Source: Branchiostoma floridae
Lineage: Eukaryota; Chordata; Leptocardii; Amphioxiformes; Branchiostomatidae
Length of the DNA stretch: 64,000 nucleotides
Direction: 5' to 3'
Assembly: GCF_000003815.2 (NCBI RefSeq)
Contig: NC_049997.1
Coordinates: 7,186,695 to 7,250,694, forward strand
The stretch's first letter is position 1; each line of letters opens with the position of its first letter. Made by a program: the position numbers and the translations under genes. Below are positions 34,108-45,000 of the stretch, piece by piece. The notes under the pieces are model-generated. The model saw only the letters and a list, made by a program, of their open reading frames with translations, made no database searches and was not told where the DNA came from.

Positions 34108-34380
34108 CTCATGACCTCATGGCAGCGGCAGGGACCGAGGCCGGCCCTATTAGAAGTCCAGCACCGGAAAAGTTAAGCACTGGAAATCCAGTGCTCGCAT
34201 TGGGTTCAGCACTGGAATTCCAGTGCTGAGTTCCAGTGCTGAGGGAGCATGAGCACTGGAACAAGGCCGTTCAGCACTGGAAAACCAGCGCTGACGTTTG
34301 TTCAGCACTGGAAAACCAGTGCTGAGGCCGATTCGACCCATTGATTCAGCACTGGAACACCAGTGCGGAGACCGTTACTT
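34108..34380. repeat. Direct repeat, right copy, plus palindromic minisatellite
   Basis: Right copy of the 150-bp direct repeat, continuing into more units of CAGCACTGGAAAACCAGTGCTGA type (to about 34370). Each unit is itself a near-palindrome of roughly 22-24 bp, so the block could form a string of small hairpins. Confidence 0.85.
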
Positions 34381-35248
34381 TTGTATACTTGCTTGTCAAT
34401 AAGAGTGAACAATAAAAACAATGCCGATAGTCGGTTGGGTGTATGTAAATCAAGACCAATTTGCACCTTAATGTTAATGTTTTTTTTTTCAAAAGTGAGT
34501 CGAAGATGGTTCAAAAGGGACAAATTATGAGCCGACTCCTTCCCCTCTTTCAACCTCCTTGGTAGGACGTGGCATGTCTGGAAGGCCAATTTCTCGAGTA
34601 TGTTCAGCCGTTTTCACAGTATGTTAGGACGAGTTCCGTACACAGCCCGACACGTCTGAGTTCCAGCTTGAGCTGGCGGACGTTTTGCTGCAGCCTATTG
34701 GCATCTCTGCCGAACTGTTCTGTAGTTTTGATACTGACCAGTTCCTGCCAGACAGACCGGCCAATGTCGCTGCCCCCTCCCCTATTTCATTCACCCAGCT
34801 GGTGCAACCGTTCTGACGAGCTGTCCTGTTCCCAGTTCGACCCCTTCCTGGTAGACCACATCATGCATTATCTTCTGCAATTTTAGTATGTTTCTCGTTT
34901 ATGGAAGTATTAATTGTATGCCTCACGTTTGCCTCGTTTTTATCAATTTAACGCGCATGATTTTATGTAGCATCTCTACTTTTTAAAGTTTTTCTTTACT
35001 ATTTTGGAACTTGTTCCCTAGCTTGATGTAACCAAGGAGGTTATATTTTTCATGTCTTTGTTGTAGCGCTGTTTGTACATTTTCTTGTTACAAGAAACTT
35101 TTTATTATTGTCTTGTTCGTTTTCTGACTTTCTTTCATGACCGTTAGAATTTACTTTGTTTATGTTATGAAGAAAGATGTTCAGTAACATAGGTTGATTT
35201 ACTGTTTCCATTTTTGTTAATTCTTTAATTGCTTTTATTTGCATGAGA

Positions 35249-35392
35249 AAGGTGGGCGTCTCCAACTTAGTCAATTTATTCGTTGGTTGGTACATCCCTA
35301 CGCCTAGGGAGACCAGTCAGTTGAATGGTGGACGTCTCCAACTTAGTCAATTTATTCGTTACTTAGTACACCCCTACCCCTAGGGACACCAT
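35249..35392. repeat. 72-bp tandem duplication
   Basis: Two adjacent copies sharing CGTCTCCAACTTAGTCAATT then TATTCGTT and CCTAGGGA. No coding content. Confidence 0.8.
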
Positions 35393-36504
35393 ACTATGTG
35401 GATTTAGAATACTGGATGTGAATTAGTTTTCTTCTGATATAACGGCAACTGGGAAATACAGACGGGATCCCGTTCTTGTATACGCGAACGTGTAACACGT
35501 CTGCAGGGACACCACCCAGGGAAGTTTAATACCGGATAGGACATGGGTTAAAATCCCTGCTAATTATCAACACTAATGGTGTCAAAAGGTTTTGAGCGTT
35601 CTGTTTAATTATCTTAAATGTAAAAGTACAAAAACTTTTCAAATCCCCGGGAAATAAGAGAATGTGCATGTTGTCACCCGCAGATTTTCATGCGCAACTT
35701 TTCACGCACACAAAACCCGGGCATCTCTGTTAGCGCAAGGAGCTTTTATCAGTGATAAAAGCTCCTTGGTTAGCGTAAAAGTTTAGATGTGAAGTCTTGA
35801 ATTTTCGTGAAACATGCATAAAAGTTCCGTTGTCGTGGTTTTCTAGGTGTTTGGTCGACATACTATCTATCTGACACAGTGACTAAATTTGTCACATCGC
35901 CGGATTCTGAGAATCATCACGATAATTTTTGCCATCTGTTCTACTCTTCGTTCCGTACACCTACAGTGCAGTCAAGGCCACTCTGACATTTCATACGTAC
36001 CCCCTGGCCCTAGCCTGTGTTTACACAAGCTCTCTCGCCGGCTGGGCTTAATGACCCCCTCCCCATAGGGTGGCGGCAATTGTAGGGCCGGCCGCTAGGG
36101 GCTTGATTTTAGTCAGGCTACCCCTGGCCCCAGCCCTGGTCGTAACTCATTTTCTGTGACAGCTAATTGCAGCAGATTTGGCCAAACATCCTCCCCTGAT
36201 CTCTGGCATCTTTGAACCACAACCAGATTTTTTGCCTCCATGGTTTCGGCTTTAAAAATCTCCAAACCGTGCTCATGTAGTGTCATGTCCCGTGCCTTTT
36301 CTTTGCCAAATTGTACCAACCCCCTTCCCCACCGACTCACGTTAAACATTCAAGTTGAGAACGGAGTGCCAGAGTGAATCGTGAACCTTAAATCGTTTCT
36401 GCCATGTTTGGGTCAAATCATGAGGTTTTGTTAGATCATTCTACCTATGCACAATGCATTTCTTTCCCGCTATAGTTGCAGCGTGTAACATGGATACCCT
36501 AGTT
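35393..36504. other. Gene-poor stretch with a palindrome and one weak minus-strand ORF
   Basis: It holds the second copy of the AAGGAGCTTTTATC palindrome (35736-35768) and a 78-codon minus-strand frame at 36113-36349 (E-A-K-N-L-V-V-V-Q-R-C) that reads somewhat protein-like but has no supporting splice sites or family. Nothing else supported. Confidence 0.3.
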
Positions 36505-37262
36505 CTCTCTGTTAAAATGTCAATACATTCGTGTGTGGTTGTTACAAGACATGTTGGTATGTGTTTTGATAGAAGATAAATGTGGCGGAGTGGATACAAA
36601 CGTGTTTTATTTTGTATCTAATCAGAGCAGTATATACCTCAGAGTAGCAATCCCCATTTAGACACATTTGGGAACAAGTAAATTGGGGGTCAGTAAAACC
36701 AGGACTGTTAACGGAAGTTTTTAATTTGAAATGACTCAGTATTTGATGCATGATAAACAAAAATCAACTAAACTATTCGATTAATCACTAGACAGTGGAT
36801 AAGATGCCTAGTTTGAGACGGATTATCAGGGCGAGTTGCGAGTTATTTATCGTTTATACATCGCAAGTTCATTTCGCCGATGCCTTAGAAAATATGGATC
36901 GCGACACCATATTCCCATATGTACTGATACATCCCGGATCAATGACAAGCTGAAAGGGAACAGTGTCGCTTATTATTGTTAAAAGATTAGATAATATCAG
37001 TACGGGCGAAAATCATACGGCCGACTGTTGAAGCACACCACAAGAAAGACGGTCCAAGAATTCATTATTTAAATACGCTTCGTCAATTAACAGGAAACAT
37101 TGTAGCCGTTAAAACTTAGCACTAGTTTTTAAGGTAGGCATAAAAGGGTTTAAATGTTTTGATTCGCTATTGTTGTTTTTAGCGTTTTAGGTTGCAATGT
37201 AGCAATCGTAAAGTACCCCCTTTTGATAGGTACATCTCAATCTCCCGTTTTGATAGTTGGTT
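36505..37262. repeat. Segmental duplication, copy 1
   Basis: Two blocks (about 36540-36780 and 37040-37260) recur in the same order at 38385-38835, for example GGAAACATTGTAGCCGTTAA then AACTTAG, and TTTTATTTTGTATCTAAT. Copy 2 lacks most of the sequence between the blocks. Divergence is visible throughout, so the duplication is not recent. Confidence 0.75.
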
Positions 37263-37704
37263 GCGTCTGAATCGCCCCCGTTTGGATAGTTACGACAGAA
37301 ACAATGTTTTGAAAGGAATGAATTTGAACGACAAGCTGTGTTGATGTAACTCCTGTAAAAGCAGGAATTCCTTGTATTAAAAGCAGACCGCATGATTTAT
37401 TGCCACCGGACCACCATGGAAATGACAAGTCTGTGTCATCTGTGCCATGTGGTGCTGGCTTTTCGTCACACCCGCAACAAGCGTTGTGCTAATCAGAAAC
37501 GGTCTGTTGAACTGCCTTTTGTTTAGAGCCAGGCCTTCCAGACGGTCCGGACTGCCGGACACTGGCACATGCGGGAACATTTTATTCCTAAAGCGGTCAT
37601 TCTTTCTTAGCACGGCGTGGTGGGAAGAACGAACATTGCTATTGTAACAGTGGGTTCTAGCGCTGCCAAACTGACCACGCCAACAGCTCTTGAGCTTTTG
37701 TTGT

Positions 37705-37800
37705 TGTGGTTAGCACGTGTGATTTGTGATCCGGCTGCCCGGGTTCGGCGCGGGTTCGAATCCCGGGAGTCGGGATGTTGTTTATTTCTGTTCTGACTCG
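37705..37800 (+). mobile_element. tRNA-derived SINE-like piece, copy 2
   Basis: B box GGTTCGAATCC (37753-37763) within a perfect T-arm (CGGG/CCCG), an A-box-like TTAGCACGTGTG upstream, and a downstream CTGTTCTGACTCGCCCCTCT as in copy 1. One 30-bp unit CTGTGAGTAACAGGCTAGCG follows near 37838. Confidence 0.6.
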
Positions 37801-38384
37801 CCCCTCTAGTTGTTCACTGGTTCCCATGCCGATCCTGTGAGTAACAGGCTAGCGGATGTGCCATACAGGGATGTCGGTAAGCGTTTGGAAGTTTTTGTGT
37901 GTTTTGCAAACCTCTTCATATTACTCCTTTCTTTCCTGGTCATTAGAGAAGCAGTTAGAAATAAAATGTATCTCGTCTTCCACCGGTTTTGCAATACAAT
38001 GATTACAGGTTCTTTCGCCCACGGGTAGCTAGTTTGCATATTGCCGATCTGACCTCGATATTATCTAGTGATGTTAAATAAGTTTCCATTGGGTATCCCT
38101 TCTTTAGTTTCTTAAAGAATCTTAACTTACCATTATCTATAGACAGTCTATGAGAAAATGTCTGTATGTACAATTGCTTATTAACACAATTTAATCGGAC
38201 TCAGGTATAGCTTTGAGTGTTTGTTCTTCTAAAGTGGTTAACATTGTCATCAAGTGACATACGTCTGTGTATTTAAGTGTGATTCTTCCCTTGTATTTAA
38301 AGAGTGAGATAGAGCCAGCTTAACAAATGGTAGCTTACGAGGTAATAACTCATGTACGCCATACATTGTGGATTACGATTCGTG

Positions 38385-38835
38385 TGTGATTGATGCAACA
38401 CATGTTGGTGTGTATCTGCATACAAGATGATGGGGCAAAGTCCTTTATTTTGTATCTAATTAGAGTAGTATAAACCTCGGAGATGCAATGTCTAGTCACA
38501 TTTTGGAAAAAGAAAATAAGAGGTCAATATAACCAGGACTGTTACCGGAGATACTGAATTTAACATCGCCCAGTATATGATGCATGATCAAAAATATCAA
38601 CTAAACTACCCGATAAGCGCACCTCAGAGAAGACGGTACAAGATGTATCTATTGTTTTACGCTTCGCCAATAAACAGGAAACATTGTAGCCGTTAAAACT
38701 TAGTACTAATTTTTAAGGTAGGCATGAAAAAGTTCCGGGTTATAATGTTCTGATTCGCTGCTATTGCTTTTAGCGTTGTTAGGTTGCAATATACCCATCG
38801 TAAAATAGATCCTATTTGGTTACATTTCAATCCCC
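38385..38835. repeat. Segmental duplication, copy 2
   Basis: Diverged direct copy of parts of 36505-37262. It ends directly before the hairpin element at 38841, just upstream of the winged-helix gene promoter. Confidence 0.75.
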
Positions 38836-38840
38836 ATAGA

Positions 38841-38911
38841 TCATGGGAGTGGCCTGACTATGTGGATTTGGTACTGCTCCGCCCACCCGAGGAGTTTGTT
38901 TGGGTCCCCGA
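38841..38911 (-). mobile_element. Small hairpin element, copy 2 (partial)
   Basis: Reverse-orientation match to 32739-32832, including GTACTGCTCCGCC and AGGAGTTTGTTTGGGTCCCC. It abuts the promoter region of the next gene. Confidence 0.65.
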
Positions 38912-38925
38912 GGGGTCGTCTTGGG

Positions 38926-38998
38926 ATTGGTCACCGTGCTGACGTCAGTCTGTAAACATTGACAAATAGGAACTGCACAAGTACATTTTCCAACCAAT
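38926..38998 (+). promoter_or_regulatory. Promoter with CCAAT boxes and a perfect CRE
   Basis: ATTGG (reverse CCAAT, 38926-38930), the palindromic CRE TGACGTCA (38940-38947) and CCAAT (38994-38998) lie 70-145 bp upstream of the ATG at 39069. This cluster is typical of TATA-less housekeeping promoters bound by NF-Y and CREB/ATF. There is no TATA box. Confidence 0.6.
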
Positions 38999-39068
38999 GG
39001 CAGCCCTCAGAATAGCGTCAGTTTGCTTCCCACTAAAGATCGATCACTGACTATCTAGTCAGGCGGAG

Positions 39069-42000
39069 ATGGCGCGGCGGACAAGGTCGGCCGAGTTAGA
39101 CGCGGCGCTTCAACTGGACAGTGAACATGCACAAGCGACTCAATTTCGGTGAGAGTACCTTGCTAATGATAGCATGTATTATGTGTATAATAGATACGTC
39201 ACAAGTTGTTAAGAGTGACTAGAGCTAAATAAACCGAGAGCGTTACGATGTGAATCGTACCAGGTGGATTTTGGGACTGTGTGCTTGGGTTGAGTAACAC
39301 TGCCAACCTTAATTTCGTGGGCCCAAATCTTACCCCAAACCGCCCGAGACCTTGGTCTTCAAAAAGTCCGCCAACATCACGTTTCGGCAAGATAAAATAT
39401 GAGTCCCATATTAACGGCATTATAGTTTTGGCATTTTTACAGCGTATTGTTGTGTAGGAATTAGTCTTCATCTGTGACCGTGTTTCGCCAGAGTTTTTTG
39501 ATTTTGTTTAGAGAATATCTTTCAACGTGGAAACTTCTTGGCAGTTTGTTACTCATACCACATGTTGTTTACGGCACAACCAGGCACAACCCTTTTGTTT
39601 TTGATCGGCCGAAGATATCAGCGCTCCATGAGGCCCTTCTGTGGAATTCCATTCGCCACCTTGCCGCCGCCGAACAACAAACGCTTCTGTTTCTCGTGGT
39701 CATATTCATCTGTTTCCCGTGGTCTTAAAGTAAAAGATACGATTTGTTACCGGGGTCCCCGTTCTCAATCATCTTTTTCTCTGCGCTTCACTCACCCTTT
39801 ATCGTCTGTGGACTAGTACAGTCAAGCACGTATCCACAGTTCTATAGTAATACTGCTGAGCACGAGTCGTCAATTAACCGACGATTGCCGGAACTGCCAT
39901 ACTCCCATCCGTCCTCCGATCGCCCGCCGTCTTATCACTCTGACTGTAGCCAAAACGGTACCGGTAATCTGATCACCCATTGTCCTCCAAGCAGTTTAAT
40001 AGCGGTGAGCGTACATGTGACTTATTTCATTCTGTCTTATTACAGGCTGGTGATGATATAGCCGTTGTATACAGGATGCTTTTCCAATCACCTTTACCAC
40101 CCTTCCACACGTAGAAGTTGGATATCTCTTGCAAATGCAGCCGTTTTACTTGTATGATGGACGAAATATTCTGTATACTGGTTTACGCAACCCGACGTAA
40201 CAGTGTACTGCATTTTAGACCCGATAGCCGTCGCTTGTGGCTTTTAAGCCGACATGTATATTGATATTGTGATGTGCCTTCGATCATGCGAAGCCAAGCC
40301 GAGAAAGAATATTTTGTGTCATTATTTCTTATTCACGGTGGTACATTTTATTTCTGAAACTTCTTTAATGATTCAAAACTCGGGCTACACCAAAAGGTAA
40401 ATGATAATGCACTTTTGTGCCCTTTGGTTATAAGAGAAATAGACCTCATCGGTCAAAGTAACAGCACGTTAGCATCACGAGTATTGTTGTCTGGCTGCAC
40501 AAGCGTTATCGCCGGTGCAATGAGACGAGTGGGAAAAGTCTTCGCCATGCATTCGGTACGTCGTAAGTTCGATCCCCGGCCAATATAGTATGACGTGTTA
40601 AATGGTCGTGCTAATTTCTCAGCTTAGCACTCAGCATTCGGGAAAGAGTATGTAATTTGAACACACACCACAGCCAGTGTCCTGGCCCCCTACTGTAGTA
40701 ATTGCATTTGTTTGGCCCAGGGTTACTCCAAGAACATGGGCGCCGCCCTATGCACCATGGAGCGGGAAGGACTTTGACTTGACATGACTATATAAGCGTT
40801 GTAATAAAATATGTATTACTTTTGCTATAAATTATATCTGAATTACTTTGATGCCTTACATCACTACCGACGGCCTGTAACTAACAGAAAACAACACTTT
40901 ACCGATCCAGACATACAAAAGTTGCTAAGTTAGTATCACTATTGCAAAAATACTTCATATCAATCCTTTCTCACAATCTGTCCCCACAGGTGAACGCCGG
41001 CATGACAGCCCCCAGGTTACAGGAAGAATCGACTGACAAGTACACCCCTTTGTCGCGATGGTTTGGTAACCAAATGAACATCACAGCAATAAGAAAAAAA
41101 GGGATTCAAGCGTCACACAACCATACAAAATGAAATAACAGAAAGATATGAAATAAAAACCTTCAAACGAAACAAAACAATCCTCATACATACACGACAT
41201 CATTACGCCGAATGGTCAAGCAAAAAATATAACTGACCCACAATTCTACCCTAACGATACATAATATCGGGTATTTTGTTAAAAAATGTAATGTGCTGTA
41301 TACTTGATGGTGAAACGAGTATTAAAACATGAAATCCTGGTTTATAACATCGGTCACGTCATCTTATTATACGCCATACCCAAAGCAGACTAAAGTCACA
41401 CAAAAACAAATTCCCTAGGGAATACCCGTAGAAAATACCCGTAGAAAAAAAATACCCGTAGAAAAATTCCTCGCATGCCTGCGGAATTCCTAGAATTCCT
41501 GTCAAACGGTCGCACACTATAAACATTAGGCTCGCCCCTGAGGCGTCGCCAAAAACACGGGTGGTTCGACAAAAATGAGCAAGGTTCGACCAACAGTGAA
41601 CACGCCATTTTACCGAGCACATCATCAACAGTTACGAAAAAATATCAGCTAAATGAAGAAAAACGTCATATTTTTTTTGTAGCCATCTGAAAATACATGT
41701 GAAAATTCATAATTCTATCGCAAGAAAACAGACCTCGATCCGCGAAAATAGGCCTAAACTGGCCCATGTTTGTTGTACGGCGAAGAGAAACATATCAAAC
41801 TGTCCGCCATTGTGCCCTCTACCGCAAGATGACGTAGTCACATGCCTGCCGAGTTTTCCAAATAAGGGAATCGTCGGAAACCTGACCCACTTCGCCTCTT
41901 GCCGATCGGGCTTCGGGCTGGCTCGAGGGCTATGACGTAATGGCGTGGCTCATTAGCATAGAAACCGCGCCAACCGGCGCTACGAACATCAGATCAGACG

Positions 42001-45000
42001 GGCACCGCGCAGGGCAGTAAACAAAGCCGGCGCTGCGGGATTTAACGGGCCAAACAAAGGCGCACAGCGGGCGGGTAACTCCATACTCTCTCCTCCTGAT
42101 AAAAGCTCCTTGCTAGAATATAATGTATACATGTAGTCATTAGAAACTGCGTACTAGTACAGAATCTGGTAAAATCCATTTTTTTCAACTTGGATTTGTT
42201 CAATTATTCATATATGTTAGTCACAGTAAATGTTGTATACTACAATTTTTTTCGAGTTTCTTACTGTTAGCCTATATGAGCATCATGAGTCTAAAATTCA
42301 GTATGACATTATATCAATATTCCTTGTACAGGTTATGCTGCATATCCTGGCAGACAAGTTTGAGTTGTGCCTCGCTAGTTCCAAACTAAAGGAGTTGTTC
42401 CCAAAAGAGGGAGAAAAACTGCCTCCAGCACTGGAACATGACCCTACAGTAAGCACACATTCAGTGTCTTCCAGAGCTGGCTCCACGACCCGTCCCTACA
42501 TCCTGGGATGGACATTTGCTTGTTTGGATGGACAAAAGCTTCACTCTGCCTGTTCACCAAATCTGAATGTCATAAAACTGATAAAAATGTATCTCTGTAA
42601 GCTTAAAATGACAATACAATATAACTGCAAGGGTTCTCAAACAATGAGTGGGACAGACAAGAATTTAAAGCTGGAGACAGCCCTGGTATTTTCATCGTTT
42701 GCCTCCTCACTCCTTAACTCATGATCAGAAGGCTACATGTGATCATCTCATCAGCCTCCAAATCGTTTTATTAAAGTGATGATATGATATAATGGGAGAA
42801 TAAAAATGATACTTGATTCCCTCTTATGACATGGATTTTATAGATAATAATTTTTCACATTGAAACTACATTCTTTTCCACTCACCTTACCTTGGGTGAC
42901 ATCTTAGTTAACTTTTAACGGCTCCCATACTTCCACCACTACTAGTGATCAAGCAGCAGGGAGTATGGAAGTTGTGGAAAACTAACTAATATATAGCACT
43001 CAGGCTTCACTAACTCCACATGTAACTACAGTGTACCATCCTTTCTTTACAGCTAAAAAAAGAACTGACTCAGCTGAATCGCCGGTCCAGTCAGTTCCGT
43101 CAGCTTACCCTTGACCTGATACTGGACCGTGAGAGACGAGAGATGTACCTCCAGAGTGAGATGGAAGAGGAGTATGGAGCTGAGTTCTCTCTCACCTTAA
43201 ATGACCTCGTGGCCAAGTTCGTTCAGACAGTTGAGGACTATCTGCCCATCCCTGTCATTGAAGAGGTTGGAGTCTTAACAAGTTTTACATTATTTTTTTC
43301 TATTGTTACTAAAAGTTAAACTGAATAGAGGAATGTAGGCATAAGAGTACTGAAAAATGTATATGACAATATTGATGACTGTACTTTGAAAGGAAAATCC
43401 TTAAATTGCCAATGAATCATTTAAGTGCTTATGACAATAACATTTCCTAATTACAGTCCACTACATATGTTTTATAGATTTATTAGAACTTCAGCCATAT
43501 AATCTGTATATTTGTTAATTTTGTCTGACCGTTACCTCTTCCCTCATGACCTTAATGAAAAGTGGCCAGCAGACTGGAGTTTTGCTTGACCACAGTTAAA
43601 TAGACACGTAAACATTGAACATGCCCTGTGTTTCAGATCAGCTCAAATGAACAGTACCTAAGCCCTACTGATGATTGCTCTCCTGCTGTGTCTAGTCTTC
43701 TGGCAGTCCTGGAAGTTACGAATGGCAATCCCAGCACTGCAGATCTCATAACATTGGTACATGAACTTGAAACTGTAAGCACAACAAGGACCAGGAAACA
43801 AAACTGTTTACCTAGTAGTAGTAGATATCAGGCAAAACTGCCCTCAACTTTCAAAAGTCCCCAAACAAAGGAGAAGACAATCAAAACAGACAGAAGTTCT
43901 CCAATGATACCACACGGTGATTCTGTAGAAAAAGACAGTGCTGCACAGGAGTCAACTTCCACAGGAAGCTCTGTGTCGCAAACAACAGTATGTTCTGGGG
44001 GAACCCATACTACTTTGTCAGATTCAAGTGATGTGGAAATAGTGGAAGTATCCAGTGAGTCAAATTCTGAATGCTCACTTAGAGGCAAAAAGGCAACAAG
44101 ACTTCTAAAAGAGATGGATACGAGAAATGTTAGAAGAGTAAAAACTTCGCTACGTAACAAGTCAAGTGTATGCACCAGAGCAAAAGGATTGGATGCTGGC
44201 AACAGTACAACAAAAGGAAAAGAGTTAAAGAAAGTGAAAGCTAAATCACCACTGTCATGGAATTCGTGGGAGAACACCTTAAGAAATGATCTTATCGGCA
44301 GCAAGTCAAAAGGAAATAAGAAGATAACTGACTTTAAAAGTTTCTCTGTAGACAAACAGGAGATGAAAGAAATGACAGAAGATACCGATGATGAAACACA
44401 GTGCAGTAAAGAAAGTAGTGCAGGGAGAAACTCAGCACATGATGACAAGATAGGAGCAGAGGAAAGGACAGTCAGAAATGAAGAAGACCCTGGAAGTGAT
44501 CAGGACCATATTTCTTCTCCTTTGGTCATTACATTAGATAGTAGTATTGACTCTGATACGAGTATTACCTCTCCTCTTCTTCTCGAAAACTTGGAGGAAC
44601 AATCTCTCTGGAAGATGAAGAGGCAGAGGGAAGAGGAGCAACTTTCAACGGAACATTCCAGAAAGAAAAGACGGAAGCTGGATTTTCAAGAAAAATCATC
44701 GTCAGACAATCAAGTTCCAGTAGCTGACTTGCAGGAAACATCAAAAGTTGACAAAGTTCAACTTGAGGAAGAAAGTTGTCAGCATCCAGAGAGGGAAAGT
44801 ACCACAGAAGAAGTAGCCAACCAATCAAGTTGTTCTGGGGAACTTGCAACTGATGACAAAGTAGATAAGTCAGAAGATGAAGACACTTATGCAGAAAGTG
44901 GACCATCAAGCCAAGTCAACATCTCTCTAAATGCTGAGGGGTAAGCATATGATCTACATGTATTTTATTTTCTATTTTAGCCCTGGTTTCCATCCTCCAT

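Noticed and set aside
37711-37775. Intact tRNA gene
   Set aside because: Only A/B-box-like motifs and a T-arm; the acceptor stem does not pair.
40500-40585. Third tRNA-like piece (AGTTCGATCCC near 40566)
   Set aside because: The B-box match is good but there is no convincing A box and no shared flank with the other two copies.
40990-41055. Exon of the winged-helix gene after CCCCACAG at 40989
   Set aside because: Joining it to exon 39069-39148 gives an immediate TGA, and joining onward to 42332 breaks the frame.
43828-44909. Antisense ORFs of 206 and 114 codons
   Set aside because: They lie opposite the well-supported exon 43637-44940, whose Ser/Glu-rich codons leave the reverse strand open.
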